Below are positions 43,414 to 51,765 of a stretch of DNA of 64,000 nucleotides, one piece after another. The notes below the pieces were generated by a model. That model had not been told where the DNA came from and did no database searches. It was given only the letters and a program-made list of their open reading frames with translations. Both the position numbers and the translations under genes were made by a program. Source of the DNA: Halapricum desulfuricans (GTDB lineage Archaea; Halobacteriota; Halobacteria; Halobacteriales; Haloarculaceae); NCBI RefSeq assembly GCF_017094505.1, contig NZ_CP064787.1, positions 930,001-994,000 of the forward strand, in the 5' to 3' direction. Within the stretch, counting starts at the first letter, position 1. Each line of letters opens with the position of its first letter.

Positions 43414-44853
43414 ATGGACGAGTCCGACATCTCTTCGGACCTGCAGGATCGGCTCGACGACCGCAGGACCGAGCGCTCCGAGGGGACGCTCGCACTGAGC
43501 GAGCGCGAGGGGTACGTCGGCGACGAACTGACTCTTCTGGGTCGGAATTTCCCCGCGGACGAACAGTACGATGTCGTCTGGCACACCAGCGACGGGAAGT
43601 GGGGCGTCATCGAGGCCAACAGGGTCGTCGGGCCACAGTACAGCCCGCGGACCGAGACCGTCGCGACAGTCCGGACCGACGGGTCCGGCCGTTTCGAGGA
43701 GACGTGGGCGATCCCGGAGGACTACGGTGGGTCCCATAAGATCACTGTCGAAAACGACGGCGGCGTCGCAGCCAGAGCCGAATACGAGGTCAGGCCGTGG
43801 TTCGAACTCGACCGGACGGCGGCACCGATGGGCGAGTCCTTCGTCCTCAGGGGCTACGGGATCGGCCCGTCGCTGGACTCCAACAACTTCCAGGTCGCCT
43901 GGGATAACCAGTTTGTCGGGTTCGTCACGGGCGTCATCAACCGCGGGACTGCAACGGCACGGATCCGGGCCGTCGGCCCGCCGGGCGAGCACGTCGTGCA
44001 GGTCTGGCGCAACTACCGCGGGGTGCCGTTCGTCGCGAACAACACCCAGTCGCCGCTGGGCCCGGTCGGCGGCGACCGGCCGAACGTCTGGACGGTCGAA
44101 GTGGCCGAACCGGACGACCCGCCGCCGACGACGTGGGTCGACGAACTGTTCGAGGAGCAGCCCTTCGAGGTCCACTATCCCGACCTCGACGCCGACACCG
44201 AAGCGGAGCTCGACGTGACTCCGCAGTGTGGCCCGGCCGGAACGCAAGCGGTCATTACGGGGCGAAACTTCCCGCCGAACGCGTCGGTCGACCTGCAGTG
44301 GTATCAGCACGTCGGCGACGGCATCCGGGGGCTGGAGGTCACGCCGACGGTCCGCCCCGGAATCTTGCCGACCGTGGCCGCCGACGCGGACGGTCGGTTC
44401 CAGATCGAGTTCGAGGTCCCGCCGGCTGAGGGGTCGACTCGGCCGATCCTCGCGGAAGTCGACGGCCAGTCGGTCGCGGCGACCGGCTTCATGATGCAGC
44501 CGTCCATCGAGACGTTCGAGCCGGCCAGCGGACCGGTCGGGACCGAAATCGAGATCGAACTCTCGGGGATCGGCTGGACCGCCTACGAGAGCGCGCCTTT
44601 CTTCGTCTACGACAACGCCCCGCTGGGCTACGCCTGCGGCACGAGCGAGGACCTGCGCAGCCCGACCGTCAGGACGGTACTGCAGGCGACGGGCGAACCC
44701 GGCTATCACTTCATCGAGGTCTACCCCTCGATCTTCGAGATGGAAGACGACGAACCCGAGTTCGAGATCCGTCCCCACCTCTCGTATCTCGACAACCACC
44801 CCGTGCGCCCGCTCCCGGCCTGTCACCTGGTCTTCGAAGTGACCGAGGAGTAA
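43414..44853 (+). CDS. Multidomain IPT/TIG-like protein without signal peptide
   Basis: 479 residues from ATG 43414. At least three immunoglobulin-like repeats are suggested by the recurring pattern of glycine-rich openings and FP/NFP turns: GYVGDELTLLGRNFPADEQY, CGPAGTQAVITGRNFPPNAS and SGPVGTEIEIELSGIGW. These resemble IPT/TIG domains of cell-surface proteins, yet the N-terminus (MDESDISSDLQDRLDDRR) has no export signal or membrane segment. The sequence is strongly acidic. It follows the AmmeMemoRadiSam genes by 56 bases on the same strand; any functional link is unproven. Confidence 0.65.
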   Translation: MDESDISSDLQDRLDDRRTERSEGTLALSEREGYVGDELTLLGRNFPADEQYDVVWHTSDGKWGVIEANRVVGPQYSPRTETVATVRTDGSGRFEETWAIPEDYGGSHKITVENDGGVAARAEYEVRPWFELDRTAAPMGESFVLRGYGIGPSLDSNNFQVAWDNQFVGFVTGVINRGTATARIRAVGPPGEHVVQVWRNYRGVPFVANNTQSPLGPVGGDRPNVWTVEVAEPDDPPPTTWVDELFEEQPFEVHYPDLDADTEAELDVTPQCGPAGTQAVITGRNFPPNASVDLQWYQHVGDGIRGLEVTPTVRPGILPTVAADADGRFQIEFEVPPAEGSTRPILAEVDGQSVAATGFMMQPSIETFEPASGPVGTEIEIELSGIGWTAYESAPFFVYDNAPLGYACGTSEDLRSPTVRTVLQATGEPGYHFIEVYPSIFEMEDDEPEFEIRPHLSYLDNHPVRPLPACHLVFEVTEE

Positions 44854-44955
44854 CCGTCGAGCGACACGAAGCGCACACCGCAAGCACCAGCGTGACCGCA
44901 CACCAAATCGATCCGGCGACCTAATCTTTTTTGTCAGGCCACCTGAACGACGGCC

Positions 44956-45885
44956 ATGGGTTCGGATTCGATCTACGACAGACACCACGAGGTGTTCTTG
45001 CTGTGGGCATGTCGCGAGACAGGTGTGTTCGACGCGCTCTTCGCGGGGCACGGTCGACCCGATGCGGTCGCGGAGCACGCGGGGATCACCGATCGGGCGA
45101 GCGGGATCGTCCTCGACGCGCTGGCCGATTCGGGATACGTCCGGGAGACGAAAGACGGCTACGAGCCGACCGATGAGTTAAGGGGGTTCGATCCCGGGAC
45201 GCCGCCGGTCGAGCGCGGTATCCTGCCCCATCGCGTCGACTCGCTGGAAAATTACATCCGGCTTCCGGAGACGATGCGAACGGGCGAATCGCCGGAGCCG
45301 ACCGAGGAGGGGTTCAAAAACTACATGGGCGCGATGGCCTCGATCCCGGACGGGACGCTGCGAGCGATCGTCACGGCCGCCGAGCACGCCCATCCGCGAC
45401 CAGAGCGCGTGCTCGACGTAGGCGGCGGGCCGGGACGGTTCAGTGCCGAGTTCGCCCGCCGCGGGGCCGCGGTGACGCTACTCGACCAGCCCGAGGTGCT
45501 GGACCTGCTCGCGGACCACCACGCAGACCTCGATGTCGACGTCGTCGAGGGTGACGCCCGCCAGTCGCTGCCGGCCGGGTTCGATCTCGTGTTCAGCGCC
45601 CGCATGACGGTATCGCTGTCGTTGCCGGGCATCCGCGAGTATTTCGGGAACGTCTTCGAGGCGCTCGAACTCGGCGGGACGTTCGCTGGCGCCGAGTGGG
45701 TGCGGGGTCGGGCTGACGTCGCCGAACGGTTCGGCGTGCACATGCTCAGCATGTCCGACGTCGGCAACACCTACACCGAAGACGCGTACCGTTCGGCGCT
45801 CGAGTCCGCGGGCTTTACCGATCCGGAGATCCAGGAAGTCCCGGACACCCGCTTTCAGCTGGTCGTCGGCCGGAAACCTGAGTAG
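44956..45885 (+). CDS. SAM-dependent O-methyltransferase-like protein
   Basis: 309 residues. The N-terminal winged-helix part (LWACRETGVFDALF, IVLDALADSGYVRE) is like the dimerisation domain of small-molecule O-methyltransferases. The Rossmann core begins RVLDVGGGPGRFSAEFARRG, with EGDARQSLPAGFDLVF further on. The substrate cannot be read from sequence; members act on phenolic, polyketide or quinone-like compounds. It stands alone between the IPT-like gene and a thioesterase. Confidence 0.85.
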   Translation: MGSDSIYDRHHEVFLLWACRETGVFDALFAGHGRPDAVAEHAGITDRASGIVLDALADSGYVRETKDGYEPTDELRGFDPGTPPVERGILPHRVDSLENYIRLPETMRTGESPEPTEEGFKNYMGAMASIPDGTLRAIVTAAEHAHPRPERVLDVGGGPGRFSAEFARRGAAVTLLDQPEVLDLLADHHADLDVDVVEGDARQSLPAGFDLVFSARMTVSLSLPGIREYFGNVFEALELGGTFAGAEWVRGRADVAERFGVHMLSMSDVGNTYTEDAYRSALESAGFTDPEIQEVPDTRFQLVVGRKPE

Positions 45886-45955
45886 CTGGCCCGGTCGTCG
45901 GATTCGACACCGCCTAATCCGAGCCTACAAACGCCTCGGGGACCCAGAGACCACC

Positions 45956-46399
45956 ATGGCCGCGTTCACGGACGACGTCAGGGACCTGATCCAGTACCAT
46001 ATCGAAGAGGAGCACGGCTATCTCTCGTGGCTCGGGGTCTCGGTTGAGGAGTTCACCGAGGAGACGATTACGATGACCGTCCCGTACGACGAGAAGCTCA
46101 CGAACACGACCAGTCCGCCGACAATGCACGGCGGGGTCGCCGCGACGCTGGCGGATACCGCCGGTGGGGTCGCGCTTCGACCGTCGCTGTCCGATCCGGT
46201 GAACGGCGGGGTCGCGACGATCAACCTCAACGTCAACTATCTCCGGCGCGCCTCTGGCGATCTCACGGCGCGTGCAGAGGTGGTCCGAGCGGGCAACAGC
46301 GTCGGCGTCTCGGAGGTTTACGTCGAATCGGAGACGCCCGACGGGGCCGTCGAGCCGGTCGCCGTCGTGACGGGGGCCTACCGGCTGTTTCAGGACTAG
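45956..46399 (+). CDS. PaaI-type hotdog thioesterase
   Basis: 147 residues, normal length. The central motif is MHGGVAATLADTAGGVAL, containing HGG-x-n-D of the PaaI/YdiI group, and INLNVNYLRRASGDLTARAEV follows. Such enzymes cleave aryl- or acyl-CoA thioesters. The gene lies 70 bases after the methyltransferase on the same strand and 70 bases before tRNA-Val. Confidence 0.9.
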   Translation: MAAFTDDVRDLIQYHIEEEHGYLSWLGVSVEEFTEETITMTVPYDEKLTNTTSPPTMHGGVAATLADTAGGVALRPSLSDPVNGGVATINLNVNYLRRASGDLTARAEVVRAGNSVGVSEVYVESETPDGAVEPVAVVTGAYRLFQD

Positions 46400-46429
46400 A
46401 CGCGGGAGGTGCGACAGGGCTGTCGAAAA

Positions 46430-46441
46430 GCAATTCTTAAG
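46430..46441 (+). promoter_or_regulatory. TATA-like element of tRNA-Val
   Basis: CAATTCTTAAGT lies about 30-40 bases before the mature tRNA 5' end, an acceptable place for the archaeal TATA box of a tRNA with a short leader. Confidence 0.4.
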
Positions 46442-46469
46442 TCGGCCACTCCGGTAACCAGTAGTGCGC

Positions 46470-46544
46470 GGGTCGGTGATCTAGTCCGGTTATGATACCT
46501 CCTTCACACGGAGGAAGTCGGCGGTTCAAATCCGCCCCGACCCA
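46470..46544 (+). tRNA. tRNA-Val (anticodon CAC)
   Basis: 75 bases starting GGGTCGG and ending CCGACCC plus discriminator A, so the acceptor stem pairs perfectly. The anticodon arm is CCTCC-TTCACAC-GGAGG with CAC in the loop, reading GUG valine codons. The T arm GGCGG-TTCAAAT-CCGCC is canonical. There is no intron and no encoded CCA. AT-richer, gene-poor DNA follows its 3' end. Confidence 0.97.
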
Positions 46545-46554
46545 TACGCTCACT

Positions 46555-46695
46555 TTATTCCCGTGAACCCAAAGACGGGAGCGGGGTATATATGAATAAT
46601 ATCGGACATCCGAGAAGCAAACCTGTCAAGTCCCTCGATTGAGCGAGGTCGTCGCACTTCTCAAGCACCAGCTCGAAGTACTCGCTGTCCATCAT
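46555..46695 (-). CDS. Possible small protein or gene remnant downstream of tRNA-Val
   Basis: A 46-codon frame starting MDSEYFELVLEKCDDL and containing AQSRDLTGLLLGCP. The first 30 residues look protein-like and acidic, while the end (ILFIYTPLPSLGSRE) does not. It sits within 271 bases of low gene density just beyond the tRNA 3' end, a site favoured by integrating elements. It may be a broken gene left by such an element, or chance. Confidence 0.25.
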   Translation of the reverse strand: MMDSEYFELVLEKCDDLAQSRDLTGLLLGCPILFIYTPLPSLGSRE

Positions 46696-46815
46696 TCGGG
46701 GACCCTGTACTGTACTGTGAATTGGTCGCACACTCCGCCATTGACCAAGCTGGTGAGCATCTGGCTGTTTTCGACAGAGCTCTGAATCCCAACCCCAGCG
46801 TCCCCGTGTCTTCGC

Positions 46816-47094
46816 CTACCTACCCGGCCGTCTGAACGTGTAGCTAACTGTGTCTGCGTCGACGGTGAGCGTGCCCGCGTCGTGATCCACGACTATCGTC
46901 ACGGCCTCGTCGTACACAAAGTCGTGCAATGGCATGCCTGTCTTGAGCGTGCCATCCCGTGACACCGCGACGTGTGCAGAGCCGAAGTCAATACGGACCT
47001 GATTATCGGCAACGGTCACATCTCCTGTGCGCCCAAATCGACGTAATTCATCGACTAGCGCGTTCCACTCGCTGAGTTGTATTCGTGATGGCAT
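46816..47094 (-). CDS. Small haloarchaeal hypothetical protein
   Basis: 92 residues from ATG 47094 (MPSRIQLSEWNALVDELRRF). The beta-rich, acidic body (VTVADNQVRIDFGSAHVAVS, VTIVVDHDAGTLTVDADT) with halophilic composition looks genuine. I recognise no family. The longer upstream frame is basic and cysteine-rich and unlikely to be translated. Confidence 0.6.
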   Translation of the reverse strand: MPSRIQLSEWNALVDELRRFGRTGDVTVADNQVRIDFGSAHVAVSRDGTLKTGMPLHDFVYDEAVTIVVDHDAGTLTVDADTVSYTFRRPGR

Positions 47095-47173
47095 CCGTCG
47101 GCTGGCATAACACCCCGTGGCGTAAAGAACCGAGCATCTACGGGCGGAACAGGCCGAGTGCCTCGCGGTCGTA

Positions 47174-47272
47174 CGGAAATCGAAGACTTCCGTGATGGGC
47201 GTGGGACTTCGTCCCACGAACCTGCGAACGGCGCAAGCGCCGTGAGCAGATGACGAGACGCAACGCGTCTCG
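47174..47272. repeat. Cluster of four successive hairpins
   Basis: Within 99 bases: CGGAA...TTCCG (47174-47192), CGTGGGAC-TTC-GTCCCACG (47200-47218, 8-bp stem), ACGGCGC-AA-GCGCCGT (47228-47243, 7-bp stem) and CGAGACGC-AAC-GCGTCTCG (47254-47272, 8-bp stem). The stems are perfect with 2-3 base loops, except the first, which is 5 bp with a larger loop. They do not overlap any accepted gene. This could be an interspersed repeat, a structured RNA or a terminator group. Confidence 0.8.
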
Positions 47273-47331
47273 AATCACTTGACCCCGAGGCGGTTCACAG
47301 TCCGTCCTGACAGCCGTTTGCTACCGACTCG

Positions 47332-48036
47332 TCACCGATTCGAGGGTGACCCGTTGCCCGGCGGCCCAGGGTTGCCGGAACCGCCATGCCCACCCGGACC
47401 GCCGCTCCAGTTCCCCGGGACGCCGGCCGGCGGTCCACCGGGGCTGTCGGGGATGCCCATACCGACGCCGGGGCCGGCGATCACGCGTGCGATTTCGGCG
47501 ACGTCCCCGCCGCGCATCTCGCCGGCCTGCTCGCGGAGGCGATCGATCTCGCCGACGTCGAGTCCGGCAGCGGCACGGGCCCGTTCGGGCAGCCCACTGG
47601 CGACGGACCTGCTCTGATCGAGTCGGTGTTCGAGCTGCTGGATCCGGGAGGCGAGAGCGGCCGTCTTCGCCCGGTAGGTGTCGCGGTCGAGCGTGCCGTT
47701 CTCGTGGGCCGTCCGGAGTGCCTCGCGCTGCTGGCGGAGGTCCTCGAGCCGGTCGGTCATGGCGGGCAACCGCTCGGCGACGACGGCCGCTTTGCTCTCG
47801 TTGCTCTCGGCGGCGGCGATCGCCTGACTGAAGGCGCGTCCATCGATCGCGCCGTCGATCTCAGTCTGTCCGACGGCGACGACGCCGGCGAGTTGAGCGC
47901 CGGGGGCGGTCGAGTCGCTGACAGTCGTCTGTGGAGCGGACTGACTCGGTCCCGAGAGCGACAGCGCCGCCGCCGGCGTCACGAACAGCGCCGCGACGGC
48001 GAGCACCAGCGCCACCCGGGTTGGCGGTGAGCGCAT
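47332..48036 (-). CDS. Secreted protein with coiled-coil core and Gly/Pro-rich tail
   Basis: 234 residues. The N-terminus MRSPPTRVALVLAVAALFV followed by TPAAALSLSG is a Sec signal peptide. Residues about 80-170 form a helical coiled coil (RLEDLRQQREALRTAHENG, LASRIQQLEHRLDQ), and the tail is glycine- and proline-rich. No domain is known to me. A TATA-like TTTATAC lies about 30 bases upstream on the minus strand. Likely at the cell surface. Confidence 0.7.
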   Translation of the reverse strand: MRSPPTRVALVLAVAALFVTPAAALSLSGPSQSAPQTTVSDSTAPGAQLAGVVAVGQTEIDGAIDGRAFSQAIAAAESNESKAAVVAERLPAMTDRLEDLRQQREALRTAHENGTLDRDTYRAKTAALASRIQQLEHRLDQSRSVASGLPERARAAAGLDVGEIDRLREQAGEMRGGDVAEIARVIAGPGVGMGIPDSPGGPPAGVPGNWSGGPGGHGGSGNPGPPGNGSPSNR

Positions 48037-48170
48037 CGTACCTGCTACTCGACGCTACAGCCACGTATAAACACCACATCTCTGCGTCCGATTAAGCGGG
48101 ATTAAGTTGCTTTCAATCACGTCGCAGTATATCGATTCTGAGCAGACTCCGTCGTGAACGGTCGAAACAG

Positions 48171-49211
48171 TTATAATTCGCTTTCCTCGGGGTCGACGAG
48201 AACGTTCTCGCGCCCGAGCCGGAAGACTTCGACGCGCCCGTCTTCGCGGAGGGTCGTGACGACCTGACTGGTCTTTGCGTCGGTCCAGTCGAACTCGGCG
48301 GCGACCTCCTGCTGTTTGACGCGCCCGCCGCGGTCGTCGAGCAGTCGCAGGACCCGCTCCTCGTTGCTCAACAGCTCCTCGTCCGGCCCGGAGTCGGCTG
48401 TCGCGCCGGCGTCGCTGACGCCCGTCTCTTCGGACGTGGTATCCGCGGATTCCGCTTCGTCGGCCTGTTCACCCACACGAGCTCGCCGCCACCACAGACC
48501 CGCCGCAGAGCCAACAGCGAGGAGTACGGCGACGACGCCGACAGCCAGCGTCGGGAACGACGAGGCGGGGCTGGCGACGACCTGCGGCCCGTCGGGACCG
48601 AACTCGATCGGGCCCTGCCAGACCGCGGTCCGGTCGCGTCGGTCGTCGGGCGTCGGTGAGACGGCATCGGCGCTGTAGCCGTCGGGCCAGCTGATCACGA
48701 GCCGGCTGTTTTCTTCGAGAAAGAACCCACCGAGCGCGTCGCCGGCGCGGATCGTCTCACCGTCGGCTGCCGAGAAATTCGTCCAGGAGAACCGGTAGGT
48801 AACAGTCCCGTACTGCTGGAGTCCCTCGACGCTCGTCGACACCGAGAGGTTCTGGATCGCCATCGAACGACCCGTGGCGTTCTCGGCGGTCCGTGCGGTG
48901 CGCTCCATGCGGTCGCGGAAGGCCGCGGTGTACGCAGTGGTGTTGTCCGCGACGTCGGCCCGGAGTTGCTCGAAGGCCGCCGTTTCGTTGTCCGTCGCGA
49001 GTTCGACCCGATACGAGACCGACCAGATCGCGGTGCCGTCCGGCTGGAGGCGCAGATCGAGAACGATGCTGTCCGGATCGACGTCGCTCTGGGCGAACGT
49101 TTCCGCTCCGAGTTCCGGACGCGTGTCATCGTCAGCGAGAGCAGGGCCAACTGTGACACCACCCAGCAGGACAGCGACGACGAACACAGCACGAACAGCA
49201 GAGGAGGTCAT
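48171..49211 (-). CDS. Membrane-anchored winged-helix protein with exported sensor-like domain
   Basis: 346 residues: a signal peptide (1-26, ending VGPALA), an extracellular beta-rich domain (about 30-215) with several N-x-S/T sites, a membrane segment near 220-240 (FPTLAVGVVAVLLAVGSAAG), an acidic linker, and a cytoplasmic winged helix at the C-terminus (SNEERVLRLLDDRGGRVKQQ, DAKTSQVVTTLREDG). This architecture is common in haloarchaea and suggests a one-piece transmembrane transcription regulator. What it senses and what it controls are unknown. Confidence 0.82.
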   Translation of the reverse strand: MTSSAVRAVFVVAVLLGGVTVGPALADDDTRPELGAETFAQSDVDPDSIVLDLRLQPDGTAIWSVSYRVELATDNETAAFEQLRADVADNTTAYTAAFRDRMERTARTAENATGRSMAIQNLSVSTSVEGLQQYGTVTYRFSWTNFSAADGETIRAGDALGGFFLEENSRLVISWPDGYSADAVSPTPDDRRDRTAVWQGPIEFGPDGPQVVASPASSFPTLAVGVVAVLLAVGSAAGLWWRRARVGEQADEAESADTTSEETGVSDAGATADSGPDEELLSNEERVLRLLDDRGGRVKQQEVAAEFDWTDAKTSQVVTTLREDGRVEVFRLGRENVLVDPEESEL

Positions 49212-49259
49212 CGCCAGCGAGTACGCTCTCGTCCGGGAAAGAGGTAGTGGCCGCGCGAC

Positions 49260-49703
49260 CTAGAAGGACTTCTTGATGCTGAGAAACGCCGCCTTGTGTG
49301 CCTGCTCGTCGGCGAGCAGCTCCGTCGCCAGGTCGGCGGTGACGTAGTCGTCGGCGTCTTCGGCTGCTGCGACCAGCGTTTCGTAGGTCTCGATCGCCTC
49401 CTCTTCGGCCTCGATGACGCCGTCGATGACAGCCTCGACATCAGTGCTGTCTTCGGGCGGCTGGAGCATGTCCTGTGCCGGTTCGATGTCCATCGACGCC
49501 GGCGGCACCTCCCCGTAGTATCGGAGTCGGTACCCCAGTTCCTCGGCGTGTCCCAGTTCTTCCTCGACGTCTTCCATCAGGTCCTCGGCGACGTCCTCGC
49601 CGTCGAACGTCTCCAGATAAATCGCGTTCGCGAGGTAGTTCATCACCGTCTCGACTTCGTCAACATACGCCTGTTCGAGCAAGTCCACGACTTCGTCTGA
49701 CAT
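49260..49703 (-). CDS. Ferritin-like di-iron protein
   Basis: 147 residues from ATG 49703 (MSDEVVDLLEQAYVDEVETV). Four long helices carry iron-ligand motifs: YVDEVETVMNYL, EEELGHAEELGYRLR (ExxH), EAEEEAIETYE and LADEQAHKAAF (ExxH). Family members store or oxidise iron or handle peroxide. A TATA-like TTTATT about 30 bases upstream suggests a leaderless transcript. Longer upstream readings of the frame cross that promoter and are rejected. Confidence 0.88.
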   Translation of the reverse strand: MSDEVVDLLEQAYVDEVETVMNYLANAIYLETFDGEDVAEDLMEDVEEELGHAEELGYRLRYYGEVPPASMDIEPAQDMLQPPEDSTDVEAVIDGVIEAEEEAIETYETLVAAAEDADDYVTADLATELLADEQAHKAAFLSIKKSF

Positions 49704-50062
49704 TGCAGATGTCCACTCAGGGGGCCACACAATAAATTGACGGGCCGAACTCCCGCTCGCTGGGAAAATTAATGGTAGATATGCAATGATCGTGCGATGC
49801 GTCGGAGTCATCAAAAAGGAAATCGCGACGGAGTGTAACGGTGATGCGTGACGTTCGGCCCCCTCAGAGAGTCTGGCGGAGTCAGTCGAACTGGTCGGGA
49901 TAGAGACCGACCTCATGGGGCACTGGCGCGAGCGATGGCAAAGTGGCTCGACAAGGACATGCAGCAAGCGGATCTCAGGCCCGAGTGACCGGAGATGCTG
50001 CAGCAACGGGAAATCGACTGTCGAAACGAATCTCTGTTCCCAGTCTCGAACATCGGGAATCG
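49704..50062. other. Intergenic region without recognised gene
   Basis: 359 bases between two minus-strand genes. It contains the likely promoter of the ferritin-like gene (AATAAATTGA at 49731-49740). Frames through it are arginine- or serine-rich shadows without halophilic acidic bias. Nothing else is recognised. Confidence 0.5.
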
Positions 50063-50341
50063 TCACGCGTCGGGCGGGGCTCGCGTGTCTGTCGGGATCG
50101 GGGGCTCGTCAGACGTCACGTCAGCGACGTCAGTGTCCGCAGGGACGATCCAGACGCGCTCACCACCGAATATCTTGCTCTCGATCGCACCTTCGCGCTC
50201 GAGAGCGCGCAACTTCTCGGCGACCGTCTCGTACGGGTCTGAGACCACATCGGCGACGTCTCGGGTCGTCGTCATGCCCCCTGCGTCAGTCATCTCTCCC
50301 GCCTTTACCGCCTCGATCAACTCTTGTGAATCCGCTGTCAT
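50063..50341 (-). CDS. Small winged-helix transcription regulator
   Basis: 92 residues. MTTTRDVADVVSDPYETVAE and KLRALEREGAIESKIFGGER form a helix-turn-helix and wing of the kind found in small haloarchaeal ArsR/MarR-like regulators; the C-terminus is acidic and disordered. It diverges from the rhodanese/metallo-beta-lactamase gene across 210 bases and may regulate it; that is inference from position. Confidence 0.78.
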   Translation of the reverse strand: MTADSQELIEAVKAGEMTDAGGMTTTRDVADVVSDPYETVAEKLRALEREGAIESKIFGGERVWIVPADTDVADVTSDEPPIPTDTRAPPDA

Positions 50342-50551
50342 TATATGGTAACGTAGGGCCTGGAGTGGAATAACGTTGCTGTCGTCTTCGCTCCGATAGT
50401 CCGCAGACCGTTCCAGAGCGCGCGCTCACATTGAATTACGTCACCAATACGCAAAGTATCACCGACTGGCCAGAGAGTCTCGTGTCGATTCCCCAGATCG
50501 GGTACGGGGGAAGTCGCCAATATAACTTCACGGAGCACATACAGCGTCGAC

Positions 50552-51703
50552 ATGGTCGAAACGATTACTGCGAACCAGTTGCGCGACTGGGTCGACGCCG
50601 GCGAATCGTTCGAACTGCTGGATACGCGCCCCGAGGAGAGCTTCGAGGCCTGGCACATCCAGGGTGCGATCCAGTACACCTACAAGCCCGACTTCGAGTT
50701 CGACGTCGAGGAGTTTCGCGAGGCAACGGGACTGTCAAGCGACGACTCGGTCGTGACGATCTGCGCGAAAGGAATCGCTTCGCACGATCTGGCGACCCAC
50801 CTCGAGGACAGCGGTTTCGAGGACGTCACCGTCGTCGAAGACGGCATGGAGGGCTGGAGCGAGGTCTATGACGTCGTCGAGATTCCGACGGACAGCGATC
50901 TCGAAGTGTTGCAGTTCCAGCGACGGGCGAAAGGCTGTCTCGGCTATCTGATCGGTGATCCAGCCGCCGAAGTGGCCGCCGTCGTCGATCCGACCCGACA
51001 CGTGGATCGGTTCGCCTCAGCGGCCTCGGAACGGGGCTATTCGATCGAGCACGTCTTCGACACGCACGTCCACGCCGATCACGTTTCCGGCGGTCGGGAA
51101 CTGGCCGAGTACGTCGGTGCGACCTACTACCTCGGGGCCGACGCGGCCGACCGCGGGGTCGCCTACGAGTACGAACCGCTGGCGCGCAACGAGGTCGTCA
51201 CCGTCGGCGACCACGACCTCAAGGCCGTCCCCTCGCCCGGTCACACCTCCGAGATCGTGAGTTACCTGCTCGACGACGAGGCCGTGCTGACCGGTGACAC
51301 GCTGTTCGTGGACTCGGTCGGCCGGACGGAACTCCAGTTCGGCGACGGCGCGGCGGACACGGGCGCACAGCGACTGTACGACTCGCTGCACCGGACACTG
51401 CTCGCGGAACCCGACTCGATCACGGTGCTACCCGGCCACTTCGCCGTCGACGCCGACGGTGCGACCGACGTAACGCCGGGCGAACCCGTCGCCTCGACGA
51501 TCGGAGACGTCCGGACGGAACTGGATTTGCTGGCCGTCGATCGCGAGACGTTCGTCGCCCGGCTCACCGACTCGCTACCGGAGAAGCCCCCGAACTACGA
51601 GGACATCATCGACATCAACGCCGGGCGCGACGAACCCGAAGACGAGGCTGCTGCGACGGAACTGGAGCTCGGCCCGAACAACTGCGCGGCGAGCGGCGAC
51701 TGA
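50552..51703 (+). CDS. Rhodanese / metallo-beta-lactamase fusion (persulfide dioxygenase-like)
   Basis: 383 residues. Residues 1-110 are a rhodanese domain with the active cysteine at 71 (VVTICAKGIASHDL). Residues about 125-345 form an ETHE1-like metallo-beta-lactamase domain with FDTHVHADHVSGGRELAE (HxHxDH), SPGHTSEIVSY, LTGDTLFVDSVGR and VLPGHF. ETHE1-type enzymes oxidise persulfides, and rhodanese partners hand over sulfane sulfur, so a role in sulfide or persulfide detoxification is likely. In most family fusions the rhodanese part is C-terminal; here it is N-terminal. Confidence 0.92.
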   Translation: MVETITANQLRDWVDAGESFELLDTRPEESFEAWHIQGAIQYTYKPDFEFDVEEFREATGLSSDDSVVTICAKGIASHDLATHLEDSGFEDVTVVEDGMEGWSEVYDVVEIPTDSDLEVLQFQRRAKGCLGYLIGDPAAEVAAVVDPTRHVDRFASAASERGYSIEHVFDTHVHADHVSGGRELAEYVGATYYLGADAADRGVAYEYEPLARNEVVTVGDHDLKAVPSPGHTSEIVSYLLDDEAVLTGDTLFVDSVGRTELQFGDGAADTGAQRLYDSLHRTLLAEPDSITVLPGHFAVDADGATDVTPGEPVASTIGDVRTELDLLAVDRETFVARLTDSLPEKPPNYEDIIDINAGRDEPEDEAAATELELGPNNCAASGD

Positions 51704-51765
51704 TCGGAGCCAGGAGCAGTCCACGTGACCACGGGTACTTTACTGCCGCGGCCGTATGCCCGGCC

